A stretch of DNA of 64,000 nucleotides, from assembly GCA_030065235.1 (NCBI GenBank), contig JASJDC010000004.1, positions 1-64,000 of the forward strand, in the 5' to 3' direction. Below are positions 54,823 to 63,707 of the stretch, piece after piece. Each line of letters opens with the position of its first letter. Position 1 is the first letter of the stretch. Made by a program: the position numbers and the translations under genes. A model generated the notes under the pieces. It was given only the letters and a program-made list of their open reading frames with translations, did no database searches and was not told where the DNA came from. This DNA is from Alphaproteobacteria bacterium (lineage in GTDB: Bacteria > Pseudomonadota > Alphaproteobacteria > UBA8366 > Aestuariispiraceae).

Positions 54823-55764
54823 TCAGAGTACGGACCCCTGTCCCGGCGGCTCGGAATCGGTGATTTCCTCTGGAAAACCGGATGCTTGCACCGAAACGCC
54901 GCAGGCGTCTTCCAATCGGCGGATGATGTTGGGCGACCATTCTCGATCGCCATACCGGGCGGCGCCATCGCGAAAAATCTCGATTAGCAGCGGCGAAAGC
55001 TCCAGCGGCGCGCCCAGCCGTTCGGCTTCTGCTTGGAACAGACCGATATCCTTGAGCACCAGATCCATGGTGAAATTGATGTTTCGGCTGCCGTTCAGGA
55101 TCACCTGGCTCTCGGTCTCATGCACGAAACTGTTCCCCGACGAGATCCGGATCGCTTCGTACGCGGTGCGCATATCCATATCGGCGAGCTGCGAGACCGT
55201 CAGCGCCTCGCACAGCGACACCAGATTGGCGGTCGCCAGATAGTTCGTCACGACCTTCAGGAAAGAGGCGCTGCCCAGCGGTCCGGTATGGAGGATCGAG
55301 CGACCCATCGATTTCAGGGCCGGCAGCGCTTTCTCGAACGCCGCCTGCGCGCCGCCCGCCAGGATCGCGATATTGCCGGTCGCCGCCCGATGACAGCCGC
55401 CGGAGACCGGGCAATCGATCGCCTGAGCGCCAAGCGCGGAGACTTTTTCGCCGAGCCGGATCACCTCCTGCCGATCCGTGGTCGACATTTCGGCCCAGAC
55501 CGCGCCGGGCCGCAGGCCGGCGAGCACGCCGTCGTCGGCTTCCAGGACGGCGGCGGAGACGCTGGGCGAGGGCAGACAGGTCACGATCAGATCGGCCGCC
55601 GCGGCCATCGACTTCGGCGAGTCGCCCCAGGATGCGCCGCGGTCCAGAAACGGCTGGGCCGCCGCCTTATCCAGGTCCCGGACCGTCAGGTCGAACCCGT
55701 CGCGCAACAAGCTGCCGGCCAGTTTGCCGCCGACATTCCCCAACCCGATAAAACCAACTTTCAT
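54823..55764 (-). CDS. NAD(P)-dependent beta-hydroxyacid dehydrogenase (3-hydroxyisobutyrate type)
   Basis: 313 residues from the ATG at 55764. The NAD(P) motif KVGFIGLGNVGGKLAGSLL, the substrate motif DCPVSGGCHRAATGNIAIL and catalytic Lys in FLKVVTNYLATANLVSLCEAL match the 3-hydroxyisobutyrate/tartronate-semialdehyde/glyoxylate reductase family. It is divergent from a TRAP transporter (DctQ at 55954), so the enzyme probably oxidises or reduces the imported hydroxy- or keto-acid. Confidence 0.92.
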   Translation of the reverse strand: MKVGFIGLGNVGGKLAGSLLRDGFDLTVRDLDKAAAQPFLDRGASWGDSPKSMAAAADLIVTCLPSPSVSAAVLEADDGVLAGLRPGAVWAEMSTTDRQEVIRLGEKVSALGAQAIDCPVSGGCHRAATGNIAILAGGAQAAFEKALPALKSMGRSILHTGPLGSASFLKVVTNYLATANLVSLCEALTVSQLADMDMRTAYEAIRISSGNSFVHETESQVILNGSRNINFTMDLVLKDIGLFQAEAERLGAPLELSPLLIEIFRDGAARYGDREWSPNIIRRLEDACGVSVQASGFPEEITDSEPPGQGSVL

Positions 55765-55867
55765 GGTGACACGCCTTTCCCGCCAGCACCCCGGCCAAGC
55801 GGCCGGCCGTGATTTCGTCCTTGAGCATTCGGTCATCAATCGTTTAGGCTTTTCAACAACTAACTGA

Positions 55868-55888
55868 ACACGCGATCCAAATGCGTGT
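55868..55888. promoter_or_regulatory. Inverted repeat in the dehydrogenase-TRAP divergent gap
   Basis: ACACGC (55868-55873) and GCGTGT (55883-55888) are separated by nine bases in the 189-bp intergenic region. It could be an operator serving both divergent promoters. Six-base arms are short, so chance is possible. Confidence 0.25.
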
Positions 55889-55953
55889 CATCGTCCTCCT
55901 TCGCGGCCAAGCGGACGAAGGGGCGACGCACGGTTCCTTGGGGGAGGACTCGC

Positions 55954-56505
55954 ATGGGCGCATTGGCCGCTCTGGTCACCGGGCTGACCCGTATCAACAC
56001 GAGCGTGTTGTGGTTGGGCCGGCACATCGCCTGGATGGCGCTGGCTTTGATGACGGCGATCATCCTGCTGCAGGTCTTTTTCCGCTACGTGCTGAACAGC
56101 GCCCTGCCCTGGCCCGAGGAGGCGGCGCGGGCGCTGATGATCTGGATGATGGCCTTGATCGCGCCCGGGGGTTATCGCTGGGGCGCCTTCGTCAGCATCG
56201 ACATGGCGAGCGAGGCGCTGCCGCCGACGCTTCGGCGGATATTGACCTTGACGCTGTTGCTGATGTCGACCGTCGTCCTGTCGATCCTGCTGTATCAAGC
56301 GATCCAGCATTTCAACAGCGGCTTCATCTTCCGATCCAGCACGCTGAAAATACCGCTGGCCTATGTCTATCTCGGCATGTCGGTCTGTTTCGGCTTGATG
56401 CTGAGCGTGAATGTCGAGCTGGCGCTGCGCACGATCGGCCGCATGCTAGGGGATGCCGAGCGGTTCAAGAAACCGGAGCCGCCCGGCTTCGTCGGCGCGG
56501 ATTAG
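55954..56505 (+). CDS. dctQ: TRAP transporter small permease, DctQ
   Basis: 183 residues from the ATG at 55954, which has GGGGGAGG ahead of it. Four hydrophobic segments (LMTAIILLQVFFRYVLNSALPWPEEAARALMIWM carries the DctQ signature) and a short C-tail. The small membrane subunit of a tripartite ATP-independent periplasmic transporter, followed by DctM starting four bases after its stop. The operon continues to DctP at 57936. Confidence 0.9.
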   Translation: MGALAALVTGLTRINTSVLWLGRHIAWMALALMTAIILLQVFFRYVLNSALPWPEEAARALMIWMMALIAPGGYRWGAFVSIDMASEALPPTLRRILTLTLLLMSTVVLSILLYQAIQHFNSGFIFRSSTLKIPLAYVYLGMSVCFGLMLSVNVELALRTIGRMLGDAERFKKPEPPGFVGAD

Positions 56506-56509
56506 CGCG

Positions 56510-57799
56510 ATGCTGGTCCTTTTCCTGCCGCTTTTCCTGTTCCTGCTGCTGATCGGCGCGCCGGTCTTTTTCGCGATGTTGGCGGCGCCGGGCGCCATGC
56601 TTCTGGTCGAGGGCATGAACCGCGATTTGGCGCTGATGTATCGCAACATCTTCAACGGGATCGATTCCTTCCCGCTGATGGCGATCCCGTTCTTCATGCT
56701 GGCCGGCGAGTTGATGAACAAGGGCGGCATCACCATGCGGCTGGTCGCCTTCTCGCAAAGCCTGATGGGGCATCTGCGCGGCGGGCTGGCGCATGTGAAC
56801 GTGCTGTCCTCGATGCTGTTCGCGGGCCTCAGCGGCTCGGCGGTCGCCGACACGTCGGCCTTGGGATCGATGCTGATCCCGGCGATGGAGAAAAACGGCT
56901 ACAGCCGCAAATTCGCCGCCGCCATCACCGCCGCCTCCTCGGTCATCGGGCCCATCATCCCGCCCAGCGGCATCATGATCATCTACGCCTATGTCATGGA
57001 GGTCTCCGTCGCGGCGCTCTTCGCCGGCGGCATCCTACCGGGAATCATGGTCGGCGGCGGACTGATGCTGGTCACGGCCTTCATGGCGCGCAGCGGCGAT
57101 TTCCCGATCGCCAGCGAACGCGCTAGTTGGGGCGAACGCGGCCAGGCCTTTTGGAAGGCCATCCTGCCCTTGATGACGCCGGTGATCATCCTGGGTGGAA
57201 TCCTGGGCGGGGTTTTCACTCCGACCGAAGCGTCCGCCGTCGCTGTCGCCTACGCTCTGTTCATCGGATTCTTCTTCCTCCGCACCCTGAAACTGTCGGA
57301 CCTGCCGCCGATCTTCCTGCGGGCGGCGCTAACATCCTCGGTCGTCCTACTGCTGGTCGGCGCCGCGATGGCTTTCAAGACCGTCGTCAGCCTGTCGCAT
57401 GTCGCTGAGGACATGGCCTCCTGGATCCTGACCCTGTCGCAGAATCCGTATCTGCTGCTCTTCCTGATCAACATCCTGTTATTCATCGTCGGTATGTTTC
57501 TGGACGCCGGGCCGGCGATCATCATTCTGGGCCCAATCCTAGGACCGATCTTCGTCCAATTGGGGATCGATCCGATCCATTTCGCCATCATCATGAGCGT
57601 GAATCTGACCGTCGGTCTGGCGACGCCGCCGATGGGGCTTGTTTTGTTCGTCGCCTCCAGCGTGTCCGGCGTGCGCGTCGAGCAGATATCGAAGGCGATT
57701 CTACCTTTCCTTGCCGTCGAGATCCTGGTGATCTTCCTGATCACTTATGTGCCGGCGATCTCTTTGGGCGTTCCGCGACTGCTCGGGCTGGCGACATGA
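56510..57799 (+). CDS. dctM: TRAP transporter large permease, DctM
   Basis: 429 residues from the ATG at 56510, twelve hydrophobic segments. MLVLFLPLFLFLLLIGAPVFFAML at the start, FAGLSGSAVADTSALGSMLIPAM, ITAASSVIGPIIPPSGIMIIYA and MNKGGITMRL are family landmarks. It is the sodium- or proton-coupled channel subunit. ATG lies four bases after the dctQ stop codon. Confidence 0.93.
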   Translation: MLVLFLPLFLFLLLIGAPVFFAMLAAPGAMLLVEGMNRDLALMYRNIFNGIDSFPLMAIPFFMLAGELMNKGGITMRLVAFSQSLMGHLRGGLAHVNVLSSMLFAGLSGSAVADTSALGSMLIPAMEKNGYSRKFAAAITAASSVIGPIIPPSGIMIIYAYVMEVSVAALFAGGILPGIMVGGGLMLVTAFMARSGDFPIASERASWGERGQAFWKAILPLMTPVIILGGILGGVFTPTEASAVAVAYALFIGFFFLRTLKLSDLPPIFLRAALTSSVVLLLVGAAMAFKTVVSLSHVAEDMASWILTLSQNPYLLLFLINILLFIVGMFLDAGPAIIILGPILGPIFVQLGIDPIHFAIIMSVNLTVGLATPPMGLVLFVASSVSGVRVEQISKAILPFLAVEILVIFLITYVPAISLGVPRLLGLAT

Positions 57800-57881
57800 T
57801 TGGGCAGGCGCCGTAGGAGCGCTCTGTTTTTCGTTGGGTTCGGCTGCGGAGCATGGTTCAATTCCGTAATACCAAAGGCGC

Positions 57882-57898
57882 GTTAGAACGCTTCTAAC
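57882..57898 (+). promoter_or_regulatory. Perfect inverted repeat just upstream of dctP
   Basis: GTTAGAA (57882-57888) and TTCTAAC (57892-57898) form a perfect 7-bp inverted repeat around CGC, 37 bases before the dctP start. It may be an operator or an mRNA stem that separates dctP expression from dctM. Confidence 0.4.
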
Positions 57899-57935
57899 AG
57901 TTCCACATAATGACAATCATCCCGGGAGGATACTG

Positions 57936-59021
57936 ATGCTCAAAAACACCACCAAACATATGGCGCGTCGCCTCGGCGCGGCCCTGGTCGGCGCGGCGCT
58001 GATCGGCGGCGCGGCGATCTCGGCGGCGCAGGCGGCCGACATCACGCTGCGGGCGACGGCGAACTCGAACGAGAATGACGAGGATTATGACGGTCTGATC
58101 GTCTTCAAGGATTTCGTCGAAAGCCGCTCGAACGGCGCGATCGAGGTCGAGCTCTTCATTGGCACGCAGCTCTGCTCGAAAGGCGCCGAATGCCTGCAAG
58201 GCATCGCCGACGGGTCGATCGACATCTATATCTCGACCAGCGGCGGCGCGGCCGGCGCTTTCCCCTATGTCCAGGTGCTCGATCTGCCCTATCTGCTGCG
58301 TGACGACCGGGTCGCCGAAGAGGCGCTGAGCGGCGATTTCGTGCGAACAATCCGCGATATGGCGCTGGAGGACAGCAACGGGACGATCCGCTTGATGACG
58401 ATCGGCAATACCGGCGGCTGGCGGAACTTCGCCAACACCAAACGCCCGATCCAGAAACCGTCCGACATGGAAGGATTGAAAATCCGCACCGTGGTCGCCG
58501 ACTTGCCGCAGGAACTGGTCAAGGCGCTGGGCGCCAGCCCGACGCCGATCCCGTGGCCGGAGCTGTTCACCTCTTTCCAGACCGGCGTGGTCGAGGGCTC
58601 CAAGAACGGCATCACCGACATTATGGGCATGAAGTTTCCGGAAGCCGGGCTGCAATATGTCACGCTCGACGGCCACGCCTATATGGGTGCGCTATGGTGG
58701 ATGAACAATGACCGTTTCCTCGGCATGTCGGAGGATAACCGCCGCATCATCGTCGATGGCTTCCAGGCGCTGCAGCAGGCGACCTTCGCCTCGCCGAAGC
58801 GGAAATCGATCCAGGCCTATCAGGACTTTGTCGCCGGCGGCGGCAACCTCTACGTCCCGACGCCGGCTGAAAAAGCGGCCTTCAAGGAAGCCGCCGCGCC
58901 GGTTTTCGACTGGTTCAAGGAGAATGTCCGCAATGGCGAAGCCGCCTTTGACGCGCTGGCGAAAGCCGCCGCCGAGGCCGAAGCTGACATCGACGCGGCC
59001 CACGCCAAAGACGTGAACTAG
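57936..59021 (+). CDS. dctP: TRAP transporter periplasmic binding protein, DctP
   Basis: 361 residues; ATG at 57936 with GGGAGGA upstream. A signal peptide (LGAALVGAALIGGAAISAAQA) is followed by a DctP-type solute receptor. NLIGFVDGxxDI-like segments are replaced by GIADGSIDIYISTSGG, and MEGLKIRTVVADLPQELVKALGASPTPIPWPELFTSFQTGVVEG is the conserved core including the substrate-salt-bridge Arg. The substrate is a carboxylate, perhaps the acid used by the divergent dehydrogenase. A terminator follows. Confidence 0.92.
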   Translation: MLKNTTKHMARRLGAALVGAALIGGAAISAAQAADITLRATANSNENDEDYDGLIVFKDFVESRSNGAIEVELFIGTQLCSKGAECLQGIADGSIDIYISTSGGAAGAFPYVQVLDLPYLLRDDRVAEEALSGDFVRTIRDMALEDSNGTIRLMTIGNTGGWRNFANTKRPIQKPSDMEGLKIRTVVADLPQELVKALGASPTPIPWPELFTSFQTGVVEGSKNGITDIMGMKFPEAGLQYVTLDGHAYMGALWWMNNDRFLGMSEDNRRIIVDGFQALQQATFASPKRKSIQAYQDFVAGGGNLYVPTPAEKAAFKEAAAPVFDWFKENVRNGEAAFDALAKAAAEAEADIDAAHAKDVN

Positions 59022-59046
59022 GGCGGACCGTCCGCCGAAAATGACG

Positions 59047-59080
59047 CCGCCCTCCCCTGACCGGGAGGGCGGTTCTCTTT
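59047..59080 (+). terminator. Intrinsic terminator of the TRAP operon
   Basis: CCGCCCTCCC (59047-59056) pairs with GGGAGGGCGG (59063-59072) around a six-base loop, and TTCTCTTT follows. It is 25 bases after the dctP stop. Confidence 0.8.
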
Positions 59081-59103
59081 CGGCCGATCAGTGCGGCGAC
59101 GTT

Positions 59104-60675
59104 TCAATCGGACAAGAAATTCGCCAAATGGTCGCGTGCATCATCGATCCAAGAGGATTGACGCTCGGTGAGACCAAAGAGTCGATCGGTCTTCTCATTG
59201 ATTGGGACCGAGAAATGGTCCGCGATCTCTGCGTCGGTTCTTCCAATATCGGGGAACGCCTCGCGCAGACCCTCGATCGCCGTCGGCTGTCCGGCGAATA
59301 GGTTGTCGCTTAAGATCGCCGAAACCCTTTCGCCGCCGTTGAGGGCGACGAGGGATTCCCAAAAACGCTCGGTGAAGGCCATGTACCAGGCCACATCGCG
59401 GGGCGTCTCCTCGATTGAGGGAAGGCGCAGCACGCCATCCTGAGAATCCGGCGCTGTTTCAAGTTTCAGGTCGATGAGCTGAACGTACGCGAATTGACGT
59501 TTTCTGATAAGCGAGTGGATCACTTTCTGTTCGTCCCGCCGCATGAAGAGATAGGATATGCGTGGAAACAGCGCCTTCAAAAACGGGGCGAAAATCACAT
59601 CCCAATGATTGATTAAGACCGGGACGCGATTCAGACGATAGGCTCGAACGATCTCCGGGAATCGGCACGAAAGATAATCTCGAAACAAGTCGCGCCCGGC
59701 GGAAGACAAAGGCGCCTCGGAATAGAGCAGGTTGAGCGCGTGCCAGCGATGTTTCGGCAGCATTAGCCAAGAATAAGAATGATAGGGCGCGTAGGCGTCG
59801 GACCGCTCGAGCAATTCGAACAAGGCGGTCGTGCCGACCCGACCCGTGGATATCACCTGGATCGGATCGCCGGCCTCCGGCGCGAATTCCGATCGTATCG
59901 CGTTCAGGAAATCCAACCGCTTTTTGAACCAGGGTTCGCGCACGACCTCTACCAGGTCGGAATAGAGCCGCCTCAGCGGCGCATTGAGGGCCGATTGATC
60001 AAGCGTGCGCTCCAGGCGAACGCTTGGCCCGGAATGCAAGCGTTCGACGCCGGTGACAATCGAATTGAAGCCCTGTTTCGCTGTGTTGATCGTGTGGCTG
60101 TCCGGCAGGGGGAAGGCGCTTACGTTTTGATCGGGGACGCCATGCCGCAGCAGTTCATACTTCAGCCAGGCCTCGTTGGGAATCGTCGGCAGCATCGGCG
60201 ACAAGACCGCCTCTAGCGCGTGGAAGTCCTCATTTTCCGTCGATAGTCTGACCGCGCGGATCGCCTGTCGGACGAGGGAAGGGTTGAACGCCACGCTTCG
60301 GGCCAGATTGAGCAAAATTCCGGCGGCGTTCTTTGTCGCGCCGGCCTGCTGCAGACACAAGGCGATCTGCATGGCCAGTCCCGGCGCCTGCAACAACTGA
60401 TCCTGATTGTTGAGCGCGGGTACGACCTCGGCGCTCCGCCCGGTCTGCTGTAAGGCCTCGAGTCTGAATGCGATCGCATTCGCCGGTCTGTTCAGAAGAT
60501 TACGATCGGCGATGCAATGGTCGGCGATCGTCGGAAATCGCCCCAACGCGATCAGCACCGAGATGGCTTCGTCCGAAAGTTCACCGCTCCATCCGCCGGA
60601 CTCCACCAATCGGACGACTTCGTACCATTGCTCCTGCGCGATGGCCTCAAGCAGCGGGCCGCTCATCGGAAACAC
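59104..60675 (-). CDS. Sulfotransferase-like P-loop protein with helical N-terminal half
   Basis: 523 residues. Residues about 1-265 are helical and TPR-like (for example AIAFRLEALQQTGRSAEVVPAL). A P-loop for the 5'-phosphosulfate appears as STGRVGTTALFELLE (about 276-290), followed by YAPYHSYSWLMLPKHRWHALNLL and a region (ISYLFMRRDEQKVIHSLIRKRQ) that fits the 3'-phosphate site of PAPS sulfotransferases. It may transfer sulfate to a saccharide, but a family assignment is uncertain. The start is doubtful: GTG at 60675 and ATG at 60666 are both near a GGAG. Alone on its strand after the TRAP terminator. Confidence 0.7.
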   Translation of the reverse strand: MFPMSGPLLEAIAQEQWYEVVRLVESGGWSGELSDEAISVLIALGRFPTIADHCIADRNLLNRPANAIAFRLEALQQTGRSAEVVPALNNQDQLLQAPGLAMQIALCLQQAGATKNAAGILLNLARSVAFNPSLVRQAIRAVRLSTENEDFHALEAVLSPMLPTIPNEAWLKYELLRHGVPDQNVSAFPLPDSHTINTAKQGFNSIVTGVERLHSGPSVRLERTLDQSALNAPLRRLYSDLVEVVREPWFKKRLDFLNAIRSEFAPEAGDPIQVISTGRVGTTALFELLERSDAYAPYHSYSWLMLPKHRWHALNLLYSEAPLSSAGRDLFRDYLSCRFPEIVRAYRLNRVPVLINHWDVIFAPFLKALFPRISYLFMRRDEQKVIHSLIRKRQFAYVQLIDLKLETAPDSQDGVLRLPSIEETPRDVAWYMAFTERFWESLVALNGGERVSAILSDNLFAGQPTAIEGLREAFPDIGRTDAEIADHFSVPINEKTDRLFGLTERQSSWIDDARDHLANFLSD

Positions 60676-60777
60676 ACAACTCCGTATGAAATGCTCAAAT
60701 CAACGGCGCTTCTGGGGAAGACTAGACGGATGCGGCCGCGATTCGCGGGCGTCCAGCAACAGCGCAAGGATCGGAGC

Positions 60778-61269
60778 CTAATCCGCCGCGCTTGGATAAA
60801 GCAGCGGCGCATAGTCGTCGATCAGCACATGCGCGCGGTCGATCTGGTCCTGCGTCATTTTCTTGACGATCTCCTCCTGGCTGATCGCCGCGTCGGGGTC
60901 GCCGCCGATGGCCGACAGCACGTACCACATATAGCCGCGCACCAGATCCGGCGCCGGCATGCCGCGGCCGATCTCATAGTACCAGCCGACACCGGATTGA
61001 GCGCCCGGATGACCTTTCATGGCCGAGCGCAAATACCACTCGAAAGCGCGCGCATCGTTCCGCTCTACGCCCAGCCCCAGCGCATACATCACCCCGATCA
61101 ACTCCTCTGCGTCGGCGTTGCCGGACTGGGCGGCGGGCAGCAGCAGGGCGTGCGCTTCGGTGAAGCGGTCGGCCTCCATCAGGTCGCGGGCGACGCGGAT
61201 ATCCGCCAGGGCGGGCTGAATCGCGCCGAACAGGGCGAGACAGGCTGAAATCAGAAATGGGCGGAGCAT
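60778..61269 (-). CDS. Exported Sel1-repeat protein
   Basis: 163 residues from the ATG at 61269 (a GTG 45 bases further upstream is also in frame). A signal peptide ends in AIQPALA. Two Sel1-type repeats follow (ADAEELIGVMYALGLGVERNDARAFEWYLRSA; AQSGVGWYYEIGRGM), then a helical tail ending in DDYAPLLYPSAAD. Sel1 proteins are protein-interaction scaffolds in the periplasm. Divergent from the peroxidase gene by 116 bases. Confidence 0.85.
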   Translation of the reverse strand: MLRPFLISACLALFGAIQPALADIRVARDLMEADRFTEAHALLLPAAQSGNADAEELIGVMYALGLGVERNDARAFEWYLRSAMKGHPGAQSGVGWYYEIGRGMPAPDLVRGYMWYVLSAIGGDPDAAISQEEIVKKMTQDQIDRAHVLIDDYAPLLYPSAAD

Positions 61270-61385
61270 GGCGAGCGTCACTCTGAATGATGGATTTTTG
61301 AGATTGATCCGCACGATAATTCAGTTTGAACTATCGGCCAACGGAGGAACGGCCGCCCCGGCGGCCGGAAACAAGAAAAACGACG

Positions 61386-62759
61386 ATGACGCAGAATCCC
61401 ACCATCGCCACGCCGCAGGTCCGGCCTCGGCGCGCCCCGACCTTGCTCCTGACAGTGGGTTTGGCGCTCGCCGCAATCGCGCCCGCCGTTCGCGCCGAGG
61501 GAACGCCGCCGCCAATCAATGACGCGGACTATCGGCAGACGGACCCCGCCCGCGTGGCGCTGGGCCGGCTGCTGTTCTACGACAAGATCCTGAGCGGCAA
61601 TCAGAATATCGCCTGCGGCACCTGCCATCACCATGATCTGGCGACTGGCGACGGCCTGTCCCTGCCGATCGGCGAGGGCGGCGTTGGTCTCGGTCCCGAG
61701 CGGAGCATCGGCGCCGGGCCCGATCGGATTCAGGCCCGGGTTCCGCGGAACTCGCCGCCGCTGTTCAATCTGGGCGCCGAGGAATTCACCGTCATGTTCC
61801 ATGACGGTCGGCTGACGGTCGATGCGTCCGCGCCGGGCGGCTTCAACTCTCCCGCAGACGACAACCTGCCGGAGGGCCTGAACCATATCATCGCGGCCCA
61901 GGCGATGTTTCCGGTGACCTCGCCGACCGAGATGGCCGGCGCGCTCGATGAGAATGACATCGCGAAACAAGCAGCGCCCGATATCGAAGACCTCTGGGAG
62001 GCGCTGGCGAAGCGCCTGCGCGCCGTGCCGGAATATGCGCTGCTGTTCGGCAAGGCCTATCCGGAGATCGAGCGGATTGAGGACATCACCTATGTCCACG
62101 CGGCCAACGCGATCGGGGATTTCATCTCTTTCGAATGGCGCGCTGATGACAGCCCGTTCGACCGATATCTACGCGGCGACGGCGACGCGCTGACCGCAGA
62201 ACAGAAACGCGGGATGGATCTGTTCTATGGCGAGGCCGGGTGCGCCGCGTGCCACAGCGGCAAGTTCCAGACCGATCATGGCTTCCACGCCATCGCCATG
62301 CCGCAGCTCGGCGCGCCGCGCACGCGGCTTTTCGACCCGGTCATCCGGGATCGCGGCCGGATCAACGAGAGCGACCAGGTCGAGGACGCGTATAAATTCC
62401 GCACCCCCAGCCTGCGCAATGTCGCCCAGACGGGTCCCTACGGGCATAGCGGAGCCTACCGCGATCTGGAGGCGATGGTGCGTCACGTTCTCGACCCGGT
62501 CGCGGGCCACGCCAATTACGACCGGCGCCAGGCGGTGCTGCCGAAGCACCCCTATCTTAGCGCGATGGATTGGGCGGCGCAGGAGAACGCGCGGGAGACG
62601 GCGGCGCTGGTGGCCGCGGTCACGCTGGAACCGGTCGACCTCGCGGATGCGGATGTCGCCGCCTTGGTGGCCTTTCTCAACGCCCTGACCGATCCCGCCT
62701 CGCTGAAAGGCCGCCTGGGTCGGCCCGAAACCGTCCCCAGCGGCCTGCCGGTCGATTAG
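61386..62759 (+). CDS. Di-heme cytochrome c peroxidase/MauG-family protein
   Basis: 457 residues from the ATG at 61386. A Sec signal ends in APAVRAEG (about 38). Two heme c sites are visible: CGTCHH (Cys77, Cys80, His81) in the N-terminal domain and CAACHS (about residue 284) in the C-terminal domain, with GRLLFYDKILSGNQNIACGTCHHHD typical of the family. It is a periplasmic enzyme that reduces peroxide or modifies proteins. The PRNSPPLFNLG, FHDGR and SLRNVAQTGPYGHSGAYRDLEAM motifs support CCP/MauG. It is followed by the PfkB kinase after 24 bases. Confidence 0.92.
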   Translation: MTQNPTIATPQVRPRRAPTLLLTVGLALAAIAPAVRAEGTPPPINDADYRQTDPARVALGRLLFYDKILSGNQNIACGTCHHHDLATGDGLSLPIGEGGVGLGPERSIGAGPDRIQARVPRNSPPLFNLGAEEFTVMFHDGRLTVDASAPGGFNSPADDNLPEGLNHIIAAQAMFPVTSPTEMAGALDENDIAKQAAPDIEDLWEALAKRLRAVPEYALLFGKAYPEIERIEDITYVHAANAIGDFISFEWRADDSPFDRYLRGDGDALTAEQKRGMDLFYGEAGCAACHSGKFQTDHGFHAIAMPQLGAPRTRLFDPVIRDRGRINESDQVEDAYKFRTPSLRNVAQTGPYGHSGAYRDLEAMVRHVLDPVAGHANYDRRQAVLPKHPYLSAMDWAAQENARETAALVAAVTLEPVDLADADVAALVAFLNALTDPASLKGRLGRPETVPSGLPVD

Positions 62760-62783
62760 GTCCGGCGGGTCCTTCGAGCCCAG

Positions 62784-63689
62784 GTGACCCATCCCGCGCT
62801 CAAGATCGTGTGCATCGGCCAGGCCGTAGTCGATGTCGTGATGACGGTCGAGACCATGCCAAGGCGGGCCGAGAAATACCGGGCCGAAGACACCGCCATC
62901 GTCGGCGGCGGCTGCGCGGCGAATGCGGCGGTCGCCATCGCGCGGCTGGGCGGCCGGGCTATCTGGGGCGGCCGGCTGGGCCAGGACGAAATCGGCGACC
63001 TGATCCTGCGCGGCCTCGAAGCGGAACAGGTCGATTGCGCCCTGGCCAAACGATTTGAAACCGGCCGCAGTTCTTTCTCCACAATCCTGATCGACGGCGC
63101 CGGAGAACGGCAGATCGTGAATTTCCGCGATCCGGATCTGGCCGAAGACGCCGACTGGCTGGCCCAAGCGCTGCCGGAGGATGCATCGGCGATCCTGGCC
63201 GATACGCGCTGGGGACCGGGCGCGGCGGTCGCGATGGCGGCGGCGAAACGCCTCGGCGTTCCCGGTGTGATGGACGCGGAGGCGCCGGTTTCCGTCGCGA
63301 TGGAGGCGCTTGAGTTGGCCTCGCATGTTGTATTCTCGGCCCAGGGTCTGGCGGATTTGACCGGCGAAGACGCCCTGCTGGCGGGCCTGAAACAGGCGCG
63401 CGACCGGCTTCCCGGCTTTATCGCCGTGACAGACGGGCGGGCGGGCGTCTTTTGGCTCGAAGAAGACGGCCTTGCCAACGAACCGGGCTTTCCGGTCGAT
63501 GTAGTGGACACATTGGGGGCGGGCGATGTATGGCATGGCGCCTTCGCGCTGGCCTTGGGGGAAGGGCGAGACCTGCGGCCGGCCTTGCGCTTCGCTAACG
63601 CCGCCGCCTCTTTGAAATGCAGCCGCCCGGGCGGACGGGATGGCACGCCGGACCGGACCGCTGTGAACAGCTTTCTGGCCGAGCGGTAA
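62784..63689 (+). CDS. PfkB-family sugar kinase resembling YihV (6-deoxy-6-sulfofructose kinase)
   Basis: 301 residues with a GTG start. The PfkB hallmarks are GGGCAANAAVAIARLGG (about 36-52) and the catalytic DTLGAGDVWHGAFA near the C-terminus. By memory of the E. coli YihV sequence, it matches across the length: the GGGxAANAAVAIARLG start, the GERQIVNFRDPDLAEDADWL segment, ADTRWGPGA and the end CSRPGGRDGTPD. KHK-type ketohexokinases are the near alternative. It is followed after 18 bases by a LacD-type aldolase gene, so the pair would phosphorylate and cleave a ketohexose or deoxysulfohexose. This identification is by eye. Confidence 0.85.
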   Translation: MTHPALKIVCIGQAVVDVVMTVETMPRRAEKYRAEDTAIVGGGCAANAAVAIARLGGRAIWGGRLGQDEIGDLILRGLEAEQVDCALAKRFETGRSSFSTILIDGAGERQIVNFRDPDLAEDADWLAQALPEDASAILADTRWGPGAAVAMAAAKRLGVPGVMDAEAPVSVAMEALELASHVVFSAQGLADLTGEDALLAGLKQARDRLPGFIAVTDGRAGVFWLEEDGLANEPGFPVDVVDTLGAGDVWHGAFALALGEGRDLRPALRFANAAASLKCSRPGGRDGTPDRTAVNSFLAER

Positions 63690-63707
63690 ATGCGGAAGTA
63701 GAGACGC

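Noticed and set aside
62169-63536. 455-codon minus-strand frame over the peroxidase end and the kinase
   Set aside because: It crosses two well-supported plus-strand genes and has no recognisable domain.
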